Shown: piece by piece, positions 1 through 6,193 of the stretch | Position numbering within the stretch: the stretch's first letter is position 1 | Layout of the letters: the number at the start of each line of letters is the position of its first letter | From: Chloroflexota bacterium | GTDB taxonomy: Bacteria > Chloroflexota > Dehalococcoidia > SAR202 > UBA826 | Reading direction: 5' to 3' | DNA length: 8,928 nucleotides | Assembly: GCA_002696685.1 (NCBI GenBank) | Contig: NZSI01000060.1 | Span: forward strand, 1,901-10,828 | The notes under the pieces: generated by a model | Database searches by the model: none | The model's input: the letters and a program-made list of their open reading frames with translations, nothing else | What the model was told of the DNA's origin: nothing | Translations under genes and position numbers: made by a program

Positions 1-541
1 GTTTGTTGTGGTTGCTTTCGGTGATAAATTTGCGCCTAGTGCTACCTTCATGACAATATCAGCATTTTCCATTTTCCCGAGTGTGGTTGCTTGGTTTCTA
101 CCTAATCTACTCATTTCGAATGCAAAAACAGGCGATGCGTTTCGACTCACACTTTTAAACCTTTTTACAAATATAGGGGTCGCGGGAACTACAATATGGT
201 TTGGCATCGAAGTTATGTTGACATGCATGGTAATTGGCGCATTTTTGTCTCTTCCTGTAAGGCTTTGGATTGTAAACAAACACGTGCAGATTGACTTTAA
301 GTCGCTAACAAAGTCATTGTTACCGCCTTCAATATCGGCGCTACTTATGTTTTTCTTTTTGATGATGTTAAAAACACATCTTGAGGGGCAGTTTCAAAGT
401 GATGTGCTTATCTTGTTGATACTTGTGTTCCTTGGTGCGCTTCTTTATCCATTATTTCTATTTGGTCTATTTTTTAGGTCGGCAAAACTACATACTTTAG
501 AGTTAAAAGCCATGTTTTTAAAAGGCGAAGCCAAAAGGTAG
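1..541 (+). CDS. Polysaccharide (oligosaccharide) flippase, C-terminal part
   Basis: This is the 3' end of a gene entering from the left edge; the frame is open from base 2 and stops with TAG at 539-541, leaving about 179 residues. What remains is a very hydrophobic protein with four or five membrane segments: the region after VAWFLPNLLIS, a pair around FTNIGVAG to SLPVRLWIV, one at SALLMFFFLMML, and a last one at VLILLILVFLGALLYPLF. A short basic tail (KGEAKR) follows. This layout matches the last third of Wzx/MATE-like flippases of the MOP superfamily, which move lipid-linked sugar repeat units across the inner membrane. The family call rests on topology and the flanking polysaccharide genes, because no diagnostic motif survives in this fragment. 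Another multi-pass exporter is possible. It is probably the last gene of an exopolysaccharide operon extending left. Confidence 0.7.
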   Translation, partial: FVVVAFGDKFAPSATFMTISAFSIFPSVVAWFLPNLLISNAKTGDAFRLTLLNLFTNIGVAGTTIWFGIEVMLTCMVIGAFLSLPVRLWIVNKHVQIDFKSLTKSLLPPSISALLMFFFLMMLKTHLEGQFQSDVLILLILVFLGALLYPLFLFGLFFRSAKLHTLELKAMFLKGEAKR

Positions 542-600
542 GGTTTAACTTGAATGTTAGACAAATGATACTGTCAATATTTTTTACAAGTATTGCGATG

Positions 601-619
601 AAGCATAAAATGCTTTTTT
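601..619 (+). terminator. Short intrinsic terminator after the flippase gene
   Basis: AAGCAT (601-606) and ATGCTT (610-615) form a 6-bp stem with a 3-base loop. The T run at 614-619 overlaps the stem's 3' arm. It lies 60 bp after the flippase stop and before the sigma-54 promoter of the next gene. The stem is short and AT-rich, so termination may be only partial. Confidence 0.5.
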
Positions 620-660
620 AATTTACATTATCTTTATGATAAATAAGTGAAAAATTTTAT

Positions 661-676
661 TGGTCTGTTTTTTGCT
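661..676 (+). promoter_or_regulatory. Sigma-54 (RpoN) promoter of the PEP-CTERM gene
   Basis: The sequence TGGTCTG-TTTT-TTGCT matches the sigma-54 consensus TGGYRYR-N4-TTGCW at every defined position except the fifth (C for R). The GG (662-663) and GC (674-675) are separated by exactly 10 bases, as required for the -24/-12 elements. Transcription would start near 687, giving a leader of about 22 nt that contains the AGGAG ribosome site (697-701) and the ATG at 709. Published work on PEP-CTERM/exosortase systems links PEP-CTERM genes to RpoN and the PrsK/PrsR two-component pair, which fits this position. The activator-binding site was not identified. Confidence 0.75.
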
Positions 677-708
677 TGGGTGCTTATTCAAATTATAGGA
701 GTTGTTGT

Positions 709-1302
709 ATGAAATTTTTCACTGGTTTAGCATTTTTGGTGCTGTCATTAAATGCTAACGCGGCATTTATCACCTTTAATCAGTCAAACTTAAGCGGCCA
801 TGGTGCTCAGGCGACTAGCGGTGGTTTTAACGTTACTAACGGCGGTCTAAATCTTGAGGTTTTTGGTAACTATTGGGCGAGCTTGGCGCCAATTGATATC
901 GCAATGCTTAAGGATAGTGTTTTATCATTCGATTTTATGACAACTAATGCTGGTGAAATTAATGGCATTGGGTTTGATAATGACGGCGAAATCAGAACAG
1001 GCGGCCTAGTTTTCAATTTTGGTGGTACGCAGAATTATGGTAATCAAGACTTTGCTCGCCCCCTATCTGCTAATGTCTGGTATAACATCACCATAGATTT
1101 TTCAGATTATGATTTAACTGGTTTCGATAGAATGCTTTTCATCGCGGACCAAGACCAAGCTGGCAGAAGCACGACGTCGAATTTCAGAAATCTATTAGTA
1201 ACAACACCTTCGAACGTTGTTGATGTTCCCGCACCGGGAACTGCGTTAATGCTTGCTCTCGCACTAGTGGGTATTGGCTTCACCGCTCGACGAAAGCTTT
1301 AA
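709..1302 (+). CDS. Secreted PEP-CTERM sorting-domain protein
   Basis: The product has 197 residues. The ATG at 709 is chosen because AGGAG (697-701) lies 7 bases upstream and because the in-frame TTG at 676 falls inside the promoter. Residues 1-19 form a signal peptide (KFF, a hydrophobic core, then NANA-A). Residues 173-197 form a PEP-CTERM signal in its VPAPG variant: the VPAPG motif, one hydrophobic helix (ALMLALALVGIGF) and a basic end (ARRKL). Such tails are recognised and cleaved by an exosortase at the inner membrane, and the proteins usually accompany exopolysaccharide biosynthesis; no exosortase gene lies in this window. The body, residues 45-166, has no cysteine and looks beta-rich. 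It shares a clear module with the C-terminus of the beta-helix lipoprotein at 3385-5892 (G53-N-x-W56, P61-I-D63, E83-I-x-G-x-G-F89, G106-T-Q-N-Y-G111). The molecular function is unknown; a role in binding polysaccharide or in biofilm or floc structure is inferred. It is flanked by its own promoter and terminator. Confidence 0.9.
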   Translation: MKFFTGLAFLVLSLNANAAFITFNQSNLSGHGAQATSGGFNVTNGGLNLEVFGNYWASLAPIDIAMLKDSVLSFDFMTTNAGEINGIGFDNDGEIRTGGLVFNFGGTQNYGNQDFARPLSANVWYNITIDFSDYDLTGFDRMLFIADQDQAGRSTTSNFRNLLVTTPSNVVDVPAPGTALMLALALVGIGFTARRKL

Positions 1303-1323
1303 TCATTGCAACAGCTAAATTCT

Positions 1324-1349
1324 AAAACCACGCGAAAGCGTGGTTTTTT
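1324..1349 (+). terminator. Strong intrinsic terminator after the PEP-CTERM gene
   Basis: AAAACCACGC (1324-1333) pairs perfectly with GCGTGGTTTT (1338-1347) around a GAAA tetraloop, and a T run continues to 1349. It starts 21 bp after the TAA at 1302. The A tract in the 5' arm gives the minus strand a T tract, so it may also stop transcription arriving from the converging sulfotransferase operon. Confidence 0.9.
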
Positions 1350-1525
1350 GTTTTTGTATTGTTGATATCTTCAACACAATCAAAATCGGCGGTTTTACAT
1401 TAATATCCCAGCACTGGTAAATAAGGTGATTCTAAGCCAGTTATTCCACCGCTGGCTTTGTGTATTTCACTACGGAACAAACGTTTTATCAAAGCTACAA
1501 AATGTTTGTTATTGATTTTCGACTG
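1350..1525. other. Convergent intergenic region with two weak inverted repeats
   Basis: This spacer separates the PEP-CTERM terminator from the stop of the converging sulfotransferase gene. I see no gene in it. It holds two imperfect hairpin candidates: AAGCCAG (1434-1440) with CTGGCTT (1452-1458), and AACAAACGTTTT (1476-1487) with AAAATGTTTGTT (1499-1510), the latter with one G-T pair. Both have 11-base loops. Neither is followed by a convincing T run on the minus strand, so they are weak terminator candidates at best. Confidence 0.4.
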
Positions 1526-2335
1526 TTAACTAAATAATATTTCTTTGAGCTGCTTTTTCTTACTTTTCAGTCCCAAAGCCAAGTCTATATCTAATAAAAT
1601 TTCACTGTGCTTACTTTGCAAAAACTTTTCCTTCCACTCTTCATTAATGCCGTTTGACTGTTTCTTCGTAGCAGGCGATAAGGTCACGTTCTCTAACGGA
1701 AGGTCAACTTCCATGAAATCTGCTATTGCGCAAACTGTGTGAGGAAGTTTAGCTCTTGCTTCTTCGAACGTTATCTCTATGTATTTCAAACCAGTTGAGG
1801 CTAGCAAGTATTTCCATGAGGCATTGTGCAAGACAGTGCGCTTCAAACAAAAACAGATATCCTCCTCGTCGTATTTTACGTTTTCAGACATAGCTTGTTG
1901 ACCTGCGATCCACACGCCAGTTTGGCGTGCTATCGATAAAGAGATAGCCTGATTTAAAATATCTCGGCGCGTCAGCATAACGAAGTGGGGATTATCCAAT
2001 GATTGAGCAAACTCTCTCAAACCTCCAAATTGCTGTAAGTGAGAGAAATGCGCTTTTATAGAAAATATGCCGTTAGAAGAGGTACGTTTAGTTTTAAGTG
2101 TATCCAGCACGTTTTTTACGCCTTTCACATTTAACACTTCCTCCCATCTCGCTAAATTTGTAGGGTTCGCATATTCTAACGGAAAGCCAAAGTGGTTGGT
2201 TTGGTGCAGTGCATGACCTAGAAAGTGACTACCTGAACGAGGTGTAGATGCAATCACTAGTGTTTTCTTTACTGAAGTACATTCTTTAAAATTATGAATT
2301 TCGTTGAACTGGTCTTCGTACAGGTGTTGTTCCAT
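1526..2335 (-). CDS. Stf0-type sulfotransferase
   Basis: The 269-residue product fits the PAPS-dependent sulfotransferases of the Stf0 family, whose founding member is the mycobacterial trehalose 2-sulfotransferase of similar length. Residues 30-39 (STPRSGSHFL) are the 5'-phosphosulfate-binding loop. G50-F-P-L-E54-Y follows, where the family carries its proposed catalytic glutamate. K94 sits in FSIKAHF. Residues 119-142 (VMLTRRD, then QAISLSIARQTGVW) are the family's characteristic 3'-phosphate-binding segment. There is no signal peptide, so it should act in the cytoplasm, transferring sulfate to a sugar or lipid-linked intermediate. The gene lies 21 bp downstream of the pyruvyl transferase gene on the same strand, so the two are probably co-transcribed. 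The ribosome site is modest (GGGG, 8 bases before ATG). The acceptor cannot be read from sequence; its setting suggests the exopolysaccharide or its precursor. Confidence 0.88.
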   Translation of the reverse strand: MEQHLYEDQFNEIHNFKECTSVKKTLVIASTPRSGSHFLGHALHQTNHFGFPLEYANPTNLARWEEVLNVKGVKNVLDTLKTKRTSSNGIFSIKAHFSHLQQFGGLREFAQSLDNPHFVMLTRRDILNQAISLSIARQTGVWIAGQQAMSENVKYDEEDICFCLKRTVLHNASWKYLLASTGLKYIEITFEEARAKLPHTVCAIADFMEVDLPLENVTLSPATKKQSNGINEEWKEKFLQSKHSEILLDIDLALGLKSKKKQLKEILFS

Positions 2336-2356
2336 AACTATTGCCCCAGGTCTTGC

Positions 2357-3202
2357 TCAATTAGTCTGTTTGTACTTATCGAAAGGAAAGCTACTGAGTA
2401 AGTCAGTCTGTTTTGCCCTCAGATTTGGGATAGGTGATGTTTCTAATTCCATACACTCTTCAATTGATGTGCCAACAGCAAATTCTGTTCTTCCGGTTCC
2501 CTCGTAGTAATCGTGGTATTTAAAAATGTTTTCACCACTACCTGAACTGTAATAAACCGCAGGGATTCCATACGCTTCAGCCAGAATTAAGCCGTGTAAA
2601 CTACTTGCTATCACTTTTTTAGCCTTCGTCAATCTACCTAAAAAATTCCCAGGAAGCTGCCTAGGTGACACCAGCTGGTTTTTGTACTCGGAATATATCG
2701 ATAAATCATCATTAAGCTGCGGAACAATAAGAACGTCTTGAGTGTCGCCCGCGTAGACAGTGTTTAACTGAGCTTTTGGGTAAATAAGAGGCGCTAAAAT
2801 TCCTGGATCACCGAATATTTCAGGCACTGTGATTCCCTTTTTCTCAAGGTAATCCTTTGTGCGAGGCCCGCGTACTGAGCGGACGTCAAGGGATGAAAAC
2901 ACGTGCTTTTCCGGCGATATTTTGCCATTTCGTCCAGTTCCCCAAACGGTGTCACCATCGTTTGCGAAGTGTAATACGGAGCCAATAGAGAGAATTTTAC
3001 CGGAAGAGATATCGAGCGGGTGTAGGTCTTTCAAATTGAGTACAAAGTTTACCGTTTCAAACGCGAGGTAATCGCCGATATTGGGAAGTCCGCTCTTGGG
3101 ATTCCAAAAATAGTTTTTGGTTTGCTGGTGTAATGCCTGTTTAACTTTAGATGGCGTTTCTTGAGAAATTTCTTGTTTAGACTTGAAAAGTTTGTTGAAC
3201 AC
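2357..3202 (-). CDS. Polysaccharide pyruvyl transferase family protein
   Basis: The 281-residue cytoplasmic protein matches the polysaccharide pyruvyl transferase family (ExoV/CsaB type), which transfers pyruvate from phosphoenolpyruvate to sugar hydroxyls to form a ketal. Visible landmarks are NIGDYLAFETVNFVL (41-55), GSVLHFANDGDTVWGTG (74-90, close to ExoV), SVRGPRTKDYLEKKGI (109-124), GDPGILAPLIYP (131-142) and the C-terminal ASSLHGLILAEAYGIPAV (199-216), which contains the conserved S-x-H-G signature. The start is GTG at 3202: no in-frame ATG lies nearby, and an AAAGAG stretch sits about 10 bases upstream. Some homologues act in other polymers, so pyruvylation is inferred from family and neighbours. 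The gene leads the pair with the sulfotransferase, and a strong hairpin (3262-3298) separates it from the lipoprotein gene upstream. Confidence 0.85.
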   Translation of the reverse strand: MFNKLFKSKQEISQETPSKVKQALHQQTKNYFWNPKSGLPNIGDYLAFETVNFVLNLKDLHPLDISSGKILSIGSVLHFANDGDTVWGTGRNGKISPEKHVFSSLDVRSVRGPRTKDYLEKKGITVPEIFGDPGILAPLIYPKAQLNTVYAGDTQDVLIVPQLNDDLSIYSEYKNQLVSPRQLPGNFLGRLTKAKKVIASSLHGLILAEAYGIPAVYYSSGSGENIFKYHDYYEGTGRTEFAVGTSIEECMELETSPIPNLRAKQTDLLSSFPFDKYKQTN

Positions 3203-3261
3203 GAATTGTACTCTTTTAGTAATAGTGATATGTCAAATAAGTAAACTGCCCAGGTAAATTA

Positions 3262-3298
3262 AACGCATTGAAAATTGACAGTTACTTTTCAATGCGTT
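3262..3298 (-). terminator. Perfect 13-bp hairpin, likely terminator of the beta-helix lipoprotein gene
   Basis: AACGCATTGAAAA (3262-3274) and TTTTCAATGCGTT (3286-3298) are perfect inverted repeats around an 11-base loop. On the minus strand the stem is followed by TTAATTTA, a moderate U-rich tail, and it lies 86 bp after the lipoprotein stop. This fits an intrinsic terminator that separates the lipoprotein gene from the pyruvyl transferase gene. A weak tail leaves room for read-through. Confidence 0.6.
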
Positions 3299-3384
3299 GT
3301 TTCACTGAACTAAAGCAAGTTCTATGCTAGAAAACCTGCGTAACGATAAGATGAACGATAAATAGAAGGACTTAATTAATGTCA

Positions 3385-5892
3385 TTAGTAATTTGAACGA
3401 GATGTCAGAGTAACGTTAGAAAATGTAACTTTTATGTCGTTATTTTTCTGGCTTACGTCATCATAGTCCAAAACAAAGACAAGATAGTTTATGTCGCCCT
3501 TTACAAAATTTCCAAGTGGGAATGTTATCTGGCTGCTTGATTGAGAAAAGTACTTTAAAGCATTTATTCCCCAGTTTTGTGTACCAAAAAAGCGAATAAC
3601 TCTTTTGCTGCTAATATCGTTATCTGTTTCAAAGCCAAGTCCAATAATTTCTGGGTTACCTCCGCCTTCAATCAGTAAAGTAGCTGTCAATTCGGTACTT
3701 TTAACGACATTAAAATCAATGGGGATCTTAACCCAACTGTTACCTGCTATTGCTATGCTATCGCTATCAACAATAGTCGTTTCACCATAATCATGCTGTT
3801 TTGCAAATGGCGTAATTGAAACATTGTCAGTGTTTAACTTCCAATAATTAGGATCAACAGCATTCGCCTGCTCTAAATCTAATGGTTCAAAAGATTCGTC
3901 ACTTGAGTGCTTTGAAAAATTAGGAATTGGCGTAACCATTTCTCTATCCATTGCGGATTGGCCAGCCTGAATAAGTGACTCTACATACGCTAGATTATCA
4001 GATTTAGGGTGCTCAATTAGTTGAGCTAAATTAAATTCATATCTTGCGCCCGTTACTTCATGGTTGAAACAAATGTCGTTAGTACTGGTGTTCTTAAAGT
4101 ACTTTTCAGTATCAAAAATGCAGTAACCTACAGAGTATCCAGTGTTATCTGTCAAGATGATGTTGTTTTGTGATTCTATCCAAAACGTTGTATCACTATT
4201 AACTTTTGAGGCTGCGATACCGTTACGATCAACATCAATTACATTTTCAAAAATATACGTTTTACCAGCAGGACGAGCGATTAGCCCGCCAGCTTTAATT
4301 GCGGTCCACTCTTTGCCCGTTTCATCGCCTAGGTTGTGAATGTGGTTATGAAAAATATAACTTGGGCCTAGCATATTTGGGGCAATGCTGATTCCAGCAT
4401 ATCCTTGCTCCATTTCGTTTCCATACACCAAGACATTTTGTTGACCGCCATCTATTTCTATCAGGTCATCATTAGCATAGGCCAAATAATTATTATAAAT
4501 AGCCGAGTTTCTTACGAATCCTCCGCGTCTTTCAAAATTCTTTCGACCTTCTATAACATCATTAAATCTATGGTTTGGGGCACCATAGAAGCGATTGTTT
4601 CTAACAATAAACTCGCCTCTGTAAGCATCGCTATCATGATATGCCCATACTTGAAGTGCGTTTGCACCTTTTGGGTGCCCAACTTGCCAGCTATTGGCAC
4701 CTAAGTTTGGGCTGTGCACTTCGCACTCTTCAATCACAGCAATACCGCTTCGCTCTAAATAGATGCCAGAGTCGTAGTTGATAGGAGAGTTCGTTGTTGG
4801 GCTTGCATAGGCTAATCCATCGCGAATATCTACTGCTTCACGACCGAATTCTGATACATTGCAGCCTTTAATCCATATATGGTGCGCTTTTTTCGCAAAA
4901 ATGCCGTAGCGCTGGCCGCCCTTTATCGTCAAGTTCTCAAGCATAACATATGATTGCGCACCAATATTCACAGCGGCCAGATCATCACTAGAAGCCTCTA
5001 TAACTTGACCGTCTCCAATGATTTTTGCATATCCATCAGCACTACCGCTTATATTAAGTGCCTCTAGATCCAGTTGACCTCCTGAGTAAATATCAGATAA
5101 GTAGTAAATTTTTTCTGGATCAATTGGCGGTGAATTTGGTTTAGTTTTGGTCTGAAAAACATGCTCTTGTTGTTCACCATTTTGGTCGGTAATTCGAACT
5201 TCAATATGGTAGGTCGTGTCTGCATTTAGGTACACAATGCTGCCAGCGAAAGAACCGTAAACTGGTTCCCATGATAAGTTCAAGCCTTTCTGCCAGCGCA
5301 TTTCATCGTCTGCTCTGAAACGAACAGTAGCGGTGCTAGTTTCGTCTTGCCCGTAGATAACTATTCCGATGGAGTTAATTAAGGGAGTAACGGAGTCCTC
5401 GAAACCCGCTGCTGAGGCTTTGAAAACAATAGAAGGATCTAATCCTGCGGCAATTGCTGATTCGTAAACTTCATTTTCAGCTAATTCTGAATGTATGGAA
5501 ATGAGTTTCATCCATTTTGCTGTATCGATAGGGTAGAGTGAAAATAGCGCGGTAGACTCTTCTGTAGTAATCGATTGCAAACGCGACTTTATCTCGTCGC
5601 TATTAGTTGAAGGAGTAATATCCAAAACTTTTTTGGTAAATAACTCGGCAATCTCGTTGCGATATAGCTTTATGTGACGTTTAGCTTTTTTTGAACCGTC
5701 ATATTTAAGTAGGAGATCATTGATATTGTCTGGTTGAGCGTTGTTAGCCAGCAAATAAGTGTTTAACTTTTCGCCTGGTTGAACGGCATATGTTGTGGCT
5801 TCGCGTTTATGAGAACTGCTCGTGCATGAAACGATTAAGAATGCGCTAGCGAATATTAGCCAAATGGAACCCGCAGAAATTCGAAAATTCAT
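3385..5892 (-). CDS. Outer-membrane lipoprotein with right-handed parallel beta-helix and C-terminal shared module
   Basis: This is an 835-residue protein. Residues 1-22 are a lipoprotein signal peptide ending in IVS before C23. The residue after it is T, not D, so Lol sorting to the outer membrane is expected. Residues 35-170 are a mostly helical region whose start (VQPGEKLNTYLLANN) faintly resembles LysM-like folds. Residues 175-250 look like a fibronectin type III-like beta domain ending in HVFQTKTKP. Residues 262-600 are a long parallel beta-helix with repeated short strands and Asn-rich turns (VMLENLTIKGG, FIVRNNRFYG, VLVYGNEMEQG, YIFHNHIHN, YIFENVIDVD). Beta-helices of this kind occur in polysaccharide lyases, epimerases and hydrolases, but I cannot assign catalytic residues. 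Residues 700-831 form a beta-rich module shared with the PEP-CTERM protein at 709-1302. The ATG has an AAGGA ribosome site (5899-5903) 6 bases upstream. It diverges from the glycosyltransferase gene. Binding, trimming or epimerising the secreted polymer is inferred. Confidence 0.85.
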   Translation of the reverse strand: MNFRISAGSIWLIFASAFLIVSCTSSSHKREATTYAVQPGEKLNTYLLANNAQPDNINDLLLKYDGSKKAKRHIKLYRNEIAELFTKKVLDITPSTNSDEIKSRLQSITTEESTALFSLYPIDTAKWMKLISIHSELAENEVYESAIAAGLDPSIVFKASAAGFEDSVTPLINSIGIVIYGQDETSTATVRFRADDEMRWQKGLNLSWEPVYGSFAGSIVYLNADTTYHIEVRITDQNGEQQEHVFQTKTKPNSPPIDPEKIYYLSDIYSGGQLDLEALNISGSADGYAKIIGDGQVIEASSDDLAAVNIGAQSYVMLENLTIKGGQRYGIFAKKAHHIWIKGCNVSEFGREAVDIRDGLAYASPTTNSPINYDSGIYLERSGIAVIEECEVHSPNLGANSWQVGHPKGANALQVWAYHDSDAYRGEFIVRNNRFYGAPNHRFNDVIEGRKNFERRGGFVRNSAIYNNYLAYANDDLIEIDGGQQNVLVYGNEMEQGYAGISIAPNMLGPSYIFHNHIHNLGDETGKEWTAIKAGGLIARPAGKTYIFENVIDVDRNGIAASKVNSDTTFWIESQNNIILTDNTGYSVGYCIFDTEKYFKNTSTNDICFNHEVTGARYEFNLAQLIEHPKSDNLAYVESLIQAGQSAMDREMVTPIPNFSKHSSDESFEPLDLEQANAVDPNYWKLNTDNVSITPFAKQHDYGETTIVDSDSIAIAGNSWVKIPIDFNVVKSTELTATLLIEGGGNPEIIGLGFETDNDISSKRVIRFFGTQNWGINALKYFSQSSSQITFPLGNFVKGDINYLVFVLDYDDVSQKNNDIKVTFSNVTLTSRSNY
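3388..3795 (-). other. C-terminal module shared with the PEP-CTERM protein
   Basis: This covers residues 700-835 of the lipoprotein. Its motifs occur in the same order as in the PEP-CTERM protein body: G717-N-S-W720 with P724-I-D726, E748-I-I-G-L-G-F754 followed by acidic residues and I760, G770-T-Q-N-W-G775, then V-F-V-L-D809-Y-D811 and F824-S-N826. The stretch from E748 to I760 aligns without gaps to E83-I95 of the other protein. I do not recognise a named domain. A beta-sandwich carbohydrate-binding module is a reasonable guess. Confidence 0.7.
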
Positions 5893-6193
5893 GTTACGTC
5901 CTTAAAAAATGGTAGAGAAATGATAAGTGAAAAGAAGGACTACAAGTAAAAGGGTAGTGATATCTGGTATACGTCGCAAGTATTGGGTAAAGATCTTTAG
6001 CGAATTGAGGTTCATAAAAAGCAATCATTGAATAGGATACTGAGAGTTGTGAAAAAGCGGAACTTAAATTGCTTAAGTTAAATTTAAAAAGTTTACACTT
6101 TGTGTATTTTTTATCTTGAAGTGAGCCTAGCAGCGTTTAAATCAGTAAAACCATGCGCCGCAATGATGAAAGGCACAATTAAATGGACATTGT
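5893..6193. promoter_or_regulatory. Divergent 301-bp intergenic region
   Basis: This region must hold promoters for both the lipoprotein gene (minus) and the glycosyltransferase gene (plus). Seen in it: the lipoprotein ribosome site (5899-5903, minus); a partial sigma-54-like element, CGGAACT-TAAA-TTGCT (6058-6073, plus); and an AT-rich inverted repeat, AACTTAA (6061-6067) with TTAAGTT (6073-6079), overlapped by TTAAATT (6064-6070) with AATTTAA (6081-6087). No convincing sigma-70 promoter, riboswitch or ops/JUMPstart element (GGCGGTAG) was found. The plus-strand ribosome site before 6194 is weak (TGGA at 6184-6187). Confidence 0.45.
6058..6073 (+). promoter_or_regulatory. Weak sigma-54-like element upstream of the glycosyltransferase gene
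   Basis: CGGAACT-TAAA-TTGCT keeps the GG (6059-6060) and GC (6071-6072) at the correct 10-base separation and has a perfect -12 TTGCT. The -24 half is poor (C for T, A for Y, T for R). It would give a leader of about 110 nt. It is listed because the PEP-CTERM gene has a much better site of the same class; it may be chance. Confidence 0.25.

Noticed and set aside
676..708. Upstream TTG start that would extend the PEP-CTERM protein by 11 residues
   Set aside because: It lies inside the sigma-54 -12 element and has no ribosome site, and the added residues would spoil the signal peptide. The ATG at 709 has AGGAG at the right distance.
1476..1510. AACAAACG...TGTTTGTT inverted repeat resembling the ends of an integron attC site
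   Set aside because: The whole repeat is about 35 bp with an 11-base loop and lacks the paired R and L boxes with spacers, and no integrase or cassette array is nearby.
3231..3236. TTGACA on the minus strand as a -35 box for the pyruvyl transferase gene
   Set aside because: No acceptable -10 box lies 16-18 bases away; the nearest candidate (TACAAT) is 20 bases off and almost touches the GTG start.
3275..3280. TTGACA on the plus strand as a -35 box
   Set aside because: It is in the loop of the 3262-3298 hairpin, has no -10 box at the right spacing, and no plus-strand gene follows.
4405..4704. Plus-strand open frame of about 99 codons inside the lipoprotein gene
   Set aside because: It lies wholly antisense to the beta-helix coding region and has no family resemblance. 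The minus frame is clearly coding.
6152..6181. Short in-frame leader peptide (9 codons) before the glycosyltransferase gene
   Set aside because: It has no ribosome site or regulatory codon pattern, and nothing nearby suggests attenuation.
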